From Bacteroidales bacterium UBA1077 (lineage in GTDB: Bacteria > Bacteroidota > Bacteroidia > Bacteroidales > UBA932), in contig DCCQ01000078.1 of NCBI GenBank assembly GCA_002314195.1, forward strand, positions 1 through 12,939: 12,939 bases of DNA, in the 5' to 3' direction. The position numbers and the translations under genes are program-made. The notes beneath the pieces are model-generated. The model made no database searches, was not told where the DNA came from, and saw only the letters and a program-made list of their open reading frames with translations. Position 1 is the stretch's first letter. The number at the start of each line of letters is the position of its first letter. This document shows positions 1 through 7,818 of this stretch, piece after piece.

Positions 1-23
1 ACAAATCAAAACAGCTTCTGAAT

Positions 24-480
24 ATGCGTAAAGGACTTACACCTTCTATCAACAACATCATTGATGCCGTCTCAACTCTTGACGCGATAAAAAGTTATGT
101 GCTTTGTGGTGGCACATCGCTCGCCATACAACTTGGCCATCGGCAGAGTGAAGATTTGGGCTTTATGGCTTGGCGAATTTCCAAAGGCAATAAACCGGAA
201 GTAGATTGGCCAGCTATTTCCAAGGAGTTGGAGAATAAAGTTCAGGGATTATTACGATGTTTACAGCATTGTAAAGAATGGAGGTGACATAGCTCTGGGT
301 ATAGATTCCGCCATCAAGTATTCACAATTCAAACTCAAACGAAAGAGGATTGTGACAATGCTCTTGTCCGAACAGTTTGACAAAGATTCCAACTTCAAAC
401 AACTCAACCCATTATACGATGTGACGGAAGAGCAAATGAGGGGTTACCTGCTTCAAAAAATGCAAGAAGCCGGAATTTAG
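24..480 (+). pseudogene. Broken AbiEii/AbiGii-type nucleotidyltransferase toxin gene
   Basis: Two pieces of one gene are visible in different frames. Piece one starts at ATG 24 and carries the family hallmark CGGTSLAIQLGHR followed by SEDLGFMAW. It keeps family-like sequence to about 234, then drifts to a stop at 287. Piece two, in another frame from 238 to the TAG at 478-480, reads KFRDYYDVYSIVKNGGDIAL and ends in MQEAGI, which is the C-terminal part of the same family. Intact members are usually over 200 residues. Here about 71 plus 80 residues remain, so roughly the central third is gone and the frame is shifted at the junction near 235-240. The metal-binding motif, normally Asp-x-Asp, reads Asp44-Leu-Gly46. 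Active members are the toxin half of type IV toxin-antitoxin or abortive-infection pairs; this copy should be inactive. A short open stretch at 2-31 (QIKTASEYA then TAA) overlaps the ATG. It could be the end of a partner antitoxin gene or lost N-terminal sequence of this one. Family assignment is from memory of motifs. Confidence 0.75.
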
Positions 481-607
481 GGAAACGAGCGAGAATTGCC
501 GGACACTAAAGATTATACTGCCGAAACATAATGTTCTGACAGCATAATATATTCATAAAAACAAACGTGCGAGTGGAGTCTAACGGTTCGGGTTGAGAGG
601 GCCGTAG

Positions 608-829
608 AAGCAGTGTGTCGCCATCATCGACCGGGAACTCATGGGACGCGGAGAGCGTCTCACCAGGCTCGGAAGCATGATGGCCGGTTACTTCAGCCGT
701 GAGACGGCCATGCCCGGAAGCGATGAAGGTGCACACACGGTGTCTTCCGACATCATTGAGTCCCTGTTCGGTGACTTTTATAATAAAAAAGGTCCGGGAA
801 CCTCCCAGACCTTAAACCAGACCAAATGA
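608..829 (+). pseudogene. Possible transposase C-terminal remnant
   Basis: An open frame runs from just after a TAG at 605-607 to a TGA at 827-829, with a first ATG at 641. The only recognisable piece is SSDIIESLFG at 743-772, which resembles a motif in the C-terminal part of some Bacteroidota transposases, where S-S-D/E-x-I-E-S-x-F-G is followed by a Tyr/Lys-rich stretch. Residues after about 783 are encoded by the operon terminator and are not protein homology. The stretch 590-780 is clearly richer in GC than the AT-rich bases before it, as expected for transferred or relict DNA. No inverted repeats or start of a transposase were seen. It is either a scrap of an old insertion or a chance frame. 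Confidence 0.35.
785..813 (-). terminator. Intrinsic terminator of the PUL operon
   Basis: Read on the minus strand, AAGGTC at one end pairs with GACCTT at the other. After one C-A mismatch the stem continues with four pairs (GGGA with TCCC) around a three-base loop (arms at 789-799 and 803-813). On the minus strand the stem is followed directly by a run of six T, bases 790 to 785, then by more A/T. It lies about 75 bases after the stop codon of the GH43-GH35 gene, in the correct orientation to end that operon. On the plus strand no T run follows the stem, so it is directional. Confidence 0.82.
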
Positions 830-886
830 CGACCTCTCAGTATCGTCCAACTTTTAATGAAAGTTTAGCACCAATACGATAAGACT

Positions 887-3800
887 CTAATATATGAATG
901 GACGGTCCTTCACGTAGATTCTGAAATCGCGGACAGCGCCTGGAGTATCTTCCTCCATACGGGGTAGATACTGGAATCCAGAAATGTCTTGTGATGCACC
1001 GAGGTCTATGACAATGGAGTGAGGAAAGGCCACGCTGGGGACAGTCTGCCAATATGTTGACTCCTGGAGATCAAAAGACTTATCGGCGGAATGGTTTCCT
1101 CCATCCAAATCCTCACTGTCAGCGTATAGGACTGTCCAAGGCTCACGAGGCAGTCGCTCACCTTTACCGTAAAGCAAATACATCTCTGCAATCGCCGCGG
1201 TTTCACTCCCGTTTATGGAGTTCAAGGCTTCGATACAGACGTACCGTCCCTTCACCGTGGCACCGAACCTCACCTCTTGCCATCCACCGTCAGGGCGGAA
1301 TGTTCCTGAATATGTAGGAGTCTCGTTGCCAAGGTCAAGCGTCTGCCCTTCCTCACGATGAGTCTTACGTTTCTTTACAAGAAGCTGGTCCAGTTTCGGT
1401 TCCAACAATCCTTCGGAAGACGCCTCGCGAGGACCGAGTATGTCAAACACGATAATCTCATTGGCACCTTTCCTCAACCAGCATCCCGGCATATAGAGGG
1501 TCTGTTGAGGACCTATTTCCCAGATGCGGCCAAGAGGGTGACCGTTGACATAGACAAGCCCCTTACCCCATGTCTCGAAATTGAGAAAGGTATCAGATGG
1601 ATTTCCTTTTATGTTGAATGTGGCACGATATGCCCCCCTGACCATCCGGTCTCCGGACCAGTCCTTTTCTGATATCGGACGGTATCTCATCGATGCGTAA
1701 GTCTGGTATTCATCCACTATGTTGTAGACTTGCCAATTCCGGAGGACACTTTCCCACTTGCGTCCTTCAACCTCAGCAGTCAACGTCACCTTGTCAGTGA
1801 TTCCCTTGTAATCCTTGATCGCTCGTCCGAAATTGATGCGCCCCATAGCCTCAACGAGGATCGCAAGACAAGCATCCTTCCTACAAGGCGGAATCATCAA
1901 CTCCCGCTCACCGTTGCGGCGGTCGAGTTTGCCGACATATTCACCGTCAATGAATATCTGAGCGAAATCGTGAGCTTCGCTCACAGTAAGCAATGTCGGC
2001 ACATCCAATTCCGGAAGGGTCGTACGATACAAGATCGATCCAAAGCCTTGGTCATATTCCTCCATAGTCTTGATGTCGGCATCCGATTTGTGCAATGGAA
2101 GGTTCTCACGCAGAGGTGCGACCTCAGTAAAATCGAACTGTTTGATTTTCATCGTTTTAATAGCCGGTGGGACAGGAGCTTGTCTCTCACCGTCTAGGTA
2201 CTTGGCCAAGGTTTCCCTCAGCGCCCGGTACTTCTCTGTCGCTTGGCCAGACTCGCTTATCGGAGCGTCATAGTCGTAGGAGGTGACATCAGGAGCGAAA
2301 CCAGGGGAATTAGCACCCGCCCAATGCCCCCAGTTCGTACCTCCGTGCGTCATATATAGTGAAAAGGATATGCCTTTGGACAGCATTTCGTCAATCCCGG
2401 CAATCATATCCTTCGCTGGCCGCACCTCATGACCGGCTCCCCATTTGTCAAACCATCCGCTCCAAAACTCCGAACACATCAGAGGAGAATTCGGGCGCGC
2501 CTTCCTCAACGGAGCAAATTGTTGGTCGATGTCCGCCCCTGTACCGAAATTGACGGTCCATACCAAATCGTGAAGGCCGTTGTTCAGAAAATTGGATGAC
2601 CAGTCGCACTGGAAAAGCGTGATGTCGCTGCCAAAATGCTTGCGGATGATGTCACGTATTGCGGAAACGTACTGCTTGTCTATGCCGTAAGAACCATATT
2701 CATTCTCAACCTGAACCATTATGATTGGGCCGCCCTTGTCGATAGTGAGATCTCCTACCTGTTCCGCGATTTTTTTCTGGAAAATATCGACTTTCTCAAG
2801 GAAATACGGATCGTCCTCCCTCAGGCGGATGTCCTTCTTCTTAAGCAGCCACCAAGGAAGGCCACCCATCTCCCACTCGGCACAGACATAAGGGCCGGGG
2901 CGGAGAATGACCTTCAAATCATTCGCCTCGCAGAGACAGACAAACTCCCGGAGGTCATTCTGACCTGAAAAATCGAACCGTCCCTCTTCCGCTTCGTGGG
3001 AATTCCAAAAGACATACAGACATACAGTGTTCATTCCCAAAGCTTTGCACATCTTGATGCGATGTTCCCAATATTCCTTTGGAATGCGAGGATAGTGCAG
3101 TTCCGCCGCCTTCACAATGAATGGCTTGCCATTGAGCAGGAAGGTCGAATCTCCCGCCTCGAATCTCTCACGCTCTGCAAATTCGTCAGGGTTCCACTTC
3201 TCACGCCACGGGATAGTCACATTGCCTTTATCAAACGAGACCGGCAGCCAAACATAACGTGAATCCTCAAGATTATGCTTGTTCCATCTGTCGAACATCG
3301 CGACGTACAAATCCTTCCTGCCGTAGATTTGCTGCACGTATGTGCTTTGCGCATAGAATGTCTTGTCGGCATCCATGCCTGTACACGGATTGCCAACCAT
3401 AGTCCAGACACCCATAATAGAGTCAGCGACGGCAAGTTCGGCCGTGTTCGGATCCCAGCCGGTGCAACCGGATGTAATCATATAGTACTTTCCGTCTTTC
3501 TTGAAAACAGCGGGAGCCTCGCGGCTTTGTCCGATGAAATTACGAGAGAAACGCCCGGTAGGACGCAAGTAGTCCTCCGTCAACTCATTGATGTAAAGAG
3601 TCGCGTTATTCTCAGAAGCTGCGAATTGGTAAGCCTTGCCGTCATCATCGACAAAGATTGTCTGGTCACGGCTCATAGCGTTGTTCGGGCGGAAAGAGCC
3701 CAGATAGGTAAACTGCCCTGTCGGAGAGTCGCTCACAGCGACTCCCGCCGAGGCTTTTCCGTAGTCTGCGCTTTCCACGTGAGTCCACATCACATATTTT

Positions 3801-4192
3801 CCGGTCTTGGAGTTATAGACGACCTTGGGACGCTCAAGCACCTTGGATGGATGGAGGTCGTGTGACGGGTCATCAGTCACTGCCGGAAGCACGATCCTTT
3901 CAAACTTCCAGTTTACCAAATCTGTGGACGAGTAGCAAGATACTCCCCCGACATCCGTGCGGTAACTTTCCCATCCGGCGCCTTCCGGAAGGACAGTCTT
4001 GTCTTTCTTATACTCACCGTACCAATAGTATTTGCCATTGTGGTACATTATGCCTCCCCCGTGGGCGTTGATCGGATTGCCGGAGGTGTCCAGCCATGCC
4101 TCCCCGTTCACTATGTCCTTGGCATAGCTTCCCAACGTGTGTGCCAACATCAAGAGAAGCACGGTAATCTTTAAATAATGTATGAATTTCAT
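887..4192 (-). CDS. Fusion of GH43 exo-beta-1,3-galactanase-like module and GH35 beta-galactosidase
   Basis: Start chosen at ATG 4192, which begins a clean signal peptide (MKFIHYLK... to SYA|KD) and sits 16 bases after the GH30 stop. An upstream in-frame ATG at 4222 would overlap GH30 and add 10 residues before the signal peptide. Residue numbers here count from 4222. Residues 36-348 form a GH43 five-bladed propeller. E130 (LERPK), E235 (REAPA) and Q292 (YAQST) line up, from memory, with the key Glu, Glu and Gln of fungal exo-beta-1,3-galactanase (GH43 subfamily 24-like; subfamily 34 is possible). Residues 352-930 are a complete GH35: acid/base E508 in QVENEYG, nucleophile E585 in CSEFWSGW, then jelly-roll domains (ETWGKG, NGHPLGR). 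Residues about 940-1111 hold two discoidin-like stretches, the last one short. No lipobox is present, so the protein is probably periplasmic. Predicted role: removing galactose from beta-1,3- and side-chain beta-galactan oligosaccharides. GH family calls are strong; linkage specificity is inferred. Confidence 0.93.
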   Translation of the reverse strand: MKFIHYLKITVLLLMLAHTLGSYAKDIVNGEAWLDTSGNPINAHGGGIMYHNGKYYWYGEYKKDKTVLPEGAGWESYRTDVGGVSCYSSTDLVNWKFERIVLPAVTDDPSHDLHPSKVLERPKVVYNSKTGKYVMWTHVESADYGKASAGVAVSDSPTGQFTYLGSFRPNNAMSRDQTIFVDDDGKAYQFAASENNATLYINELTEDYLRPTGRFSRNFIGQSREAPAVFKKDGKYYMITSGCTGWDPNTAELAVADSIMGVWTMVGNPCTGMDADKTFYAQSTYVQQIYGRKDLYVAMFDRWNKHNLEDSRYVWLPVSFDKGNVTIPWREKWNPDEFAERERFEAGDSTFLLNGKPFIVKAAELHYPRIPKEYWEHRIKMCKALGMNTVCLYVFWNSHEAEEGRFDFSGQNDLREFVCLCEANDLKVILRPGPYVCAEWEMGGLPWWLLKKKDIRLREDDPYFLEKVDIFQKKIAEQVGDLTIDKGGPIIMVQVENEYGSYGIDKQYVSAIRDIIRKHFGSDITLFQCDWSSNFLNNGLHDLVWTVNFGTGADIDQQFAPLRKARPNSPLMCSEFWSGWFDKWGAGHEVRPAKDMIAGIDEMLSKGISFSLYMTHGGTNWGHWAGANSPGFAPDVTSYDYDAPISESGQATEKYRALRETLAKYLDGERQAPVPPAIKTMKIKQFDFTEVAPLRENLPLHKSDADIKTMEEYDQGFGSILYRTTLPELDVPTLLTVSEAHDFAQIFIDGEYVGKLDRRNGERELMIPPCRKDACLAILVEAMGRINFGRAIKDYKGITDKVTLTAEVEGRKWESVLRNWQVYNIVDEYQTYASMRYRPISEKDWSGDRMVRGAYRATFNIKGNPSDTFLNFETWGKGLVYVNGHPLGRIWEIGPQQTLYMPGCWLRKGANEIIVFDILGPREASSEGLLEPKLDQLLVKKRKTHREEGQTLDLGNETPTYSGTFRPDGGWQEVRFGATVKGRYVCIEALNSINGSETAAIAEMYLLYGKGERLPREPWTVLYADSEDLDGGNHSADKSFDLQESTYWQTVPSVAFPHSIVIDLGASQDISGFQYLPRMEEDTPGAVRDFRIYVKDRPFIY

Positions 4193-4208
4193 TTCTTTCG
4201 TTGTTGTA

Positions 4209-5753
4209 CTATCGGCTAACAAAGGTAGTTATTGATCGTTTGGGTATCGTTACTGACTTTAGACGCATCCGCTTTCCCAAGAAGGCGAGAGACTCTTCCA
4301 CTACATCTGAAGTACGGTATTGGCTCCAGGAACCGGATTTCACTCCACTGACAGTAATAATCTCGTCACTGTCGCCATAATTAATCACGACAATCACATC
4401 GCGTCCGTCCTTGTTGCGGAAGGCCGAACACATCAATCCCCAAGGGTCAGTGGAACTGTCCGGATCATTGGATTCACCACGTGTCACACACATTCGTTCC
4501 GCCCCCGGCCGGATGAACCTGCTGTAATTGCCGAAAGACCATAAAAGTTTTGAGTCCACTATTGTGTCACAAACCGCTCCCGGACTTCGGTATTGGAATA
4601 GCAATCCATCCTTATAGTCTCCTCCGACCGCTCTCCACCACTGCCAGCTTCTCGCATCAGCAAAGACGAGGTCGTGGTGCACCATTCTGGCAACATACAG
4701 AGCCGTCTTCATAGTGCGGTCGTAACCCCCTCCACCTCCAATCTCTTCATCATTGCCCATTATGCAAACTTCGCTTTGCCAAAAGCCGACATCATATTTC
4801 CGCAGAGAGTCTCGAAGTGCCTTGCGGCACTCCTTCATAAAATCGACCGGAGTGTTTGTCCAATAACTGTGTCCCGCCATCAGTCTTGGCACATTGCCAA
4901 GATTACCAAGATAAGTGTCGGTACTGTCGGAAGAAAAGAACGACTGGATTTCATACCCTCGCTCCGGTCCTGTCCCGTGAGTTGACATCATACACCTGTA
5001 ATCACAAGATTCCGGAACTATTATCTTAGTGTCAGATCCTCGTGGCCGCAGCTCGCTGTCGAGGATGCGTGCGAGTCTGGCTATCTCATATTTCGTAGCC
5101 GGAGACCCTTCCTGCTTTGGGCCTTGCCAGTTCCAACTGCCATCAGGCTCATTCACGGGTGAGATGTAATCAAGAGTCACATCATCGTGCGTTTTCAACC
5201 CTTCAACCACATCGACCATAAATTTGGCGAAAGCATCATAATCATCGTCCCTGAGATTGAATGTTCCATCTCGTCCTGTGTTGGTGGCAAGGCCGTTTTT
5301 TGTGTAATGCACAGGCGGAGAATTCAGAAAACCCAACAAATATGGCACTCCATACCGCTTTGCCAGCTTAAGGAAGTTCCGCTGCCCAAGCTGCTTATCC
5401 CAATCGTAGGTACCGTCAGCGTTAAGGAAACATTCCGTCCTTGTACCGTGGTTGATCTGACTGTCGTCTCCTTGTTCCACACTTCCAGCCCCAATATTGA
5501 AACGCCAGATACTGAGACCGATACCTTCGGGGGTTCCATTGTCGTCAAATTCCGAACTAAACAACAATCTGGCGACATCATTCCGTACAGGCTCCGGCAT
5601 CTCACCAATAAAACGCATACTCCACGCATCAGAAGCCCCAAAACAGTCTATCTGTTGATATCGCATTCCAGGATTAACGTTGAACACGATTTTCTGTTGT
5701 GCAGCCGCTGACAGACAGATCAACAAGCTGACAGTTGCAACCATTCTCCTCAT
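4209..5753 (-). CDS. GH30 family glycoside hydrolase, probable beta-1,6-galactanase
   Basis: 514 residues. A signal peptide (MRRMVATVSLLICLSAAA|QQ) is followed directly by the catalytic barrel. The barrel opens with DCFGASDAWSMRF and SIWRFNIGAGS, as in the many Bacteroidota GH30 enzymes. The acid/base is E202 in SPVNEPDGSW and the nucleophile is E328 in FWQSEV; both are retained. The last 100 residues (from about LLWSFGNYSRF) form the beta-sandwich that accompanies GH30 barrels, so the protein looks full length. Cys13 is not in a lipobox, so secretion by signal peptidase I to the periplasm is expected, rather than surface anchoring. The start at 5753 lies 7 bases after the susD stop; ATG at 5744 is an alternative. 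GH30 members include beta-1,6-galactanases, beta-1,6-glucanases, xylanases and others. The choice of galactan rests on the neighbouring GH43 and GH35 modules, not on a diagnostic residue. Confidence 0.9.
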   Translation of the reverse strand: MRRMVATVSLLICLSAAAQQKIVFNVNPGMRYQQIDCFGASDAWSMRFIGEMPEPVRNDVARLLFSSEFDDNGTPEGIGLSIWRFNIGAGSVEQGDDSQINHGTRTECFLNADGTYDWDKQLGQRNFLKLAKRYGVPYLLGFLNSPPVHYTKNGLATNTGRDGTFNLRDDDYDAFAKFMVDVVEGLKTHDDVTLDYISPVNEPDGSWNWQGPKQEGSPATKYEIARLARILDSELRPRGSDTKIIVPESCDYRCMMSTHGTGPERGYEIQSFFSSDSTDTYLGNLGNVPRLMAGHSYWTNTPVDFMKECRKALRDSLRKYDVGFWQSEVCIMGNDEEIGGGGGYDRTMKTALYVARMVHHDLVFADARSWQWWRAVGGDYKDGLLFQYRSPGAVCDTIVDSKLLWSFGNYSRFIRPGAERMCVTRGESNDPDSSTDPWGLMCSAFRNKDGRDVIVVINYGDSDEIITVSGVKSGSWSQYRTSDVVEESLAFLGKRMRLKSVTIPKRSITTFVSR

Positions 5754-5760
5754 CGCGCTA

Positions 5761-7806
5761 TCACTTTTCCGCTGGTTGGCTTGGCTGCGAAGGCCAATAA
5801 GGGTTCTGATAAAGCGGAGAATCCGACACTGTGGTCCCGTCCGGAGCCGTGAGCATCATCTGCTTGATAGGCATTGGCTGAAGATAGTGGGCCATATGCC
5901 AGGTCAGGCCGTTGACAACCTGAGTGGAGTTGTTGCCGCGATGTGGACGGACATATTCACTCTCGCTTGCCTTGGACACGACACTCTCGATCTTTGCCTT
6001 CAACTTTGCCGGATCAGCATAATCACCAGACCCGAATTTGGCGAAATATTCAATCATCTCATCACCGGCATTCCAAAGATGGCATCCTTCTATGTGGCGA
6101 GGCTCGGTGATAAGTTGATCAAGAGCGCGCCAACGCACGAGGTCATCCCAGCGATAGCCCTCAGCCATCAGTTCGTTCCTGCGCTCACGTCGGATGTTGT
6201 AGCGCACAGGGTCTATGATCTTGCCTGCTGTGTAGGCTCCCCAATCCCCTTTGGCCTCCTCTTCCATAACCGTCGCGTCAATAGTGACATTGTAGTCCGG
6301 CTCAAGTCCTGTATGGCGTCCACGGACCGCACGCCAATACTCATCGCATTTTCCGTTGAGTGTCCCGTTCAGTTCATAGTAAGCCTCAATGTAATTCAAA
6401 AGAGCCTCAACACTTCGGAAGACAGGACACGCGGTCGAACACAGCCCATTGCCGCATTCCGCAGCATCTGGAGTATTGCCCTTACGTAGGGCATAGCCGG
6501 TGGAATACTTCTGCTCATTGCTTGTCTCCCAGAACGCTGGAATTCCCTCCACAGGATTGGCGTGGGTACCATCGCTGCTTGCGATAAGCACATTCTTCTG
6601 CCCTGGTTCCTTGAGAAGGACGACAAGGCGCGGATCACGGTCAAGACGGACATTATGTATGGTGTTGTCCCCGTGGTAACCCGAACCAGAAGCATAAATA
6701 GGAAGGCCATTGGCCATTGTGAACCCATCGACAAGTCCACGGGTGGAACCGATACCCTGATTGCCTTTCTGAGCTTGGACTACGACATTATGGTTTATAC
6801 CCAAAGCCTTGGAGTACTGGCGCCACAGAAGGACCTCTGGGTACTTGCTCAAATCCAAACTTCCGAACATCGCAAGCCATGGATTCTCCGACTCGTAATC
6901 AGCAAGCGATTTGCCTTCTTCCTGCGGCACAATTCCGGTGTTGGTCATCAAGGATCCTTTTGCCTCCTCCGCAACAATCTCCGCAGCCTTCACAGCCTCT
7001 TCGAGGAAGAATCTTACCTCCGCTTCCGGAGAACCAGCCTTGAAAGTGAAATCCGAATTGTAATCCTTTGATTTTCCAGGCCATTCTGAGGTCCCGGGAA
7101 CAAACGCCGTTCCGGCGAAATTCTTCTCGTACGTGCCTTCATAAAGGGCGACACGGCTCTTCAGCAGCATTGCTGTGTTCGCGTTGATGCGTGTCGTAGC
7201 CATCTTTGACTGCTTGAGAAGTTCGTACGCCTTGTCAAGATCTTCAAGGATAAAACGCGCGACCTCATTGCGCGGGGCACGTTTGCTGGCGTCTGCCAAA
7301 GCCGCAGTCTCATCAGGCAGACAAGACGTGACAATCGGAAGATCACCGAACAGCTTCATACGCTTGAAGTATTCAAAAGCCCGGAAGAAATACATCTCAC
7401 CTATGTAGTGCGCCACATTCGCCGGATTGCCACTGATTCCGCCGGCCTCATATTTCTGAAGCACATTGTCGAAGAAAAAATTGATTGTTGTTATGTTCTC
7501 CCACTTGTAGTTGTCGTTCTTGAGATCTGTCTTCCAGTCTCCCGTCTGGTACTTGGCATCAGGATAAATGTCAGACATTATGTCTGTGGCATTGTCGCTA
7601 TAGATTCCGTAGCTCCAGTTCTCATGGCTCGGCAGGACTTCGGTATAGCGGCCATTGCAATAAGCCTGCAGGTCGCTTTCATTGTTGAAGTATTGTTCTG
7701 GAGCGATCGCTGACAATGGCTCCTTGTCAAGATAATCATTACAGGAGACAAGAGAGAAGCCTGATAAGAAAAGGCCTGCGAGGAGATAATGTATGTTGGT
7801 TTTCAT
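5761..7806 (-). CDS. SusD-family surface glycan-binding lipoprotein
   Basis: 681 residues, somewhat long for the family. The signal peptide ends in a lipobox, LVSC with Cys22 as the lipidated residue, followed by NDYLDKEP, the usual SusD opening. The N-terminal helical repeat region includes GEMYFFRAFEYFKRM and KLFGDLPIV at 137-158. The C-terminal part carries the family signature RRERRNELMAEGYRWDDLVRW, seen in 6120-6210. SusD proteins sit on the outer face of the outer membrane as a hinged lid over the SusC barrel and bind the glycan before import. The gene starts 12 bases after the susC stop and ends 7 bases before GH30, so it is co-transcribed with both. The ligand cannot be read from the sequence; context suggests galactan-type oligosaccharides. 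Confidence 0.96.
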   Translation of the reverse strand: MKTNIHYLLAGLFLSGFSLVSCNDYLDKEPLSAIAPEQYFNNESDLQAYCNGRYTEVLPSHENWSYGIYSDNATDIMSDIYPDAKYQTGDWKTDLKNDNYKWENITTINFFFDNVLQKYEAGGISGNPANVAHYIGEMYFFRAFEYFKRMKLFGDLPIVTSCLPDETAALADASKRAPRNEVARFILEDLDKAYELLKQSKMATTRINANTAMLLKSRVALYEGTYEKNFAGTAFVPGTSEWPGKSKDYNSDFTFKAGSPEAEVRFFLEEAVKAAEIVAEEAKGSLMTNTGIVPQEEGKSLADYESENPWLAMFGSLDLSKYPEVLLWRQYSKALGINHNVVVQAQKGNQGIGSTRGLVDGFTMANGLPIYASGSGYHGDNTIHNVRLDRDPRLVVLLKEPGQKNVLIASSDGTHANPVEGIPAFWETSNEQKYSTGYALRKGNTPDAAECGNGLCSTACPVFRSVEALLNYIEAYYELNGTLNGKCDEYWRAVRGRHTGLEPDYNVTIDATVMEEEAKGDWGAYTAGKIIDPVRYNIRRERRNELMAEGYRWDDLVRWRALDQLITEPRHIEGCHLWNAGDEMIEYFAKFGSGDYADPAKLKAKIESVVSKASESEYVRPHRGNNSTQVVNGLTWHMAHYLQPMPIKQMMLTAPDGTTVSDSPLYQNPYWPSQPSQPAEK

Positions 7807-7818
7807 TGTTTCTATGTT

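Noticed and set aside
2..31. Possible 3' end of an upstream gene (QIKTASEYA then TAA) overlapping the toxin ATG
   Set aside because: Only nine codons are in the window; it could be an antitoxin tail or a lost N-terminus of the toxin, and neither can be supported.
528..538. Short palindrome AACATAATGTT
   Set aside because: Only 11 bases in AT-rich sequence, no flanking repeat or gene boundary; likely chance.
506..736. 76-residue minus-strand open frame in the gap left of the operon
   Set aside because: No homology recognised, beyond the operon terminator, and it is antisense to the transposase-like frame.
837..1052. 71-residue minus-strand frame overlapping the end of the fusion gene
   Set aside because: Considered as a frameshifted continuation of the discoidin-like module, but the residues after 887 (ILESYRIGAKLSLKVGRY) do not clearly match that domain, so a frameshift is not claimed.
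4193..4222. Longer start of the GH43-GH35 gene at 4222
   Set aside because: The extra ten residues precede a complete signal peptide and overlap the GH30 stop; ATG 4192 is the better start.
5680..6489. 269-residue plus-strand open frame across the susD 3' part and GH30 start
   Set aside because: Antisense to two well supported genes; no family motif and unlikely composition.
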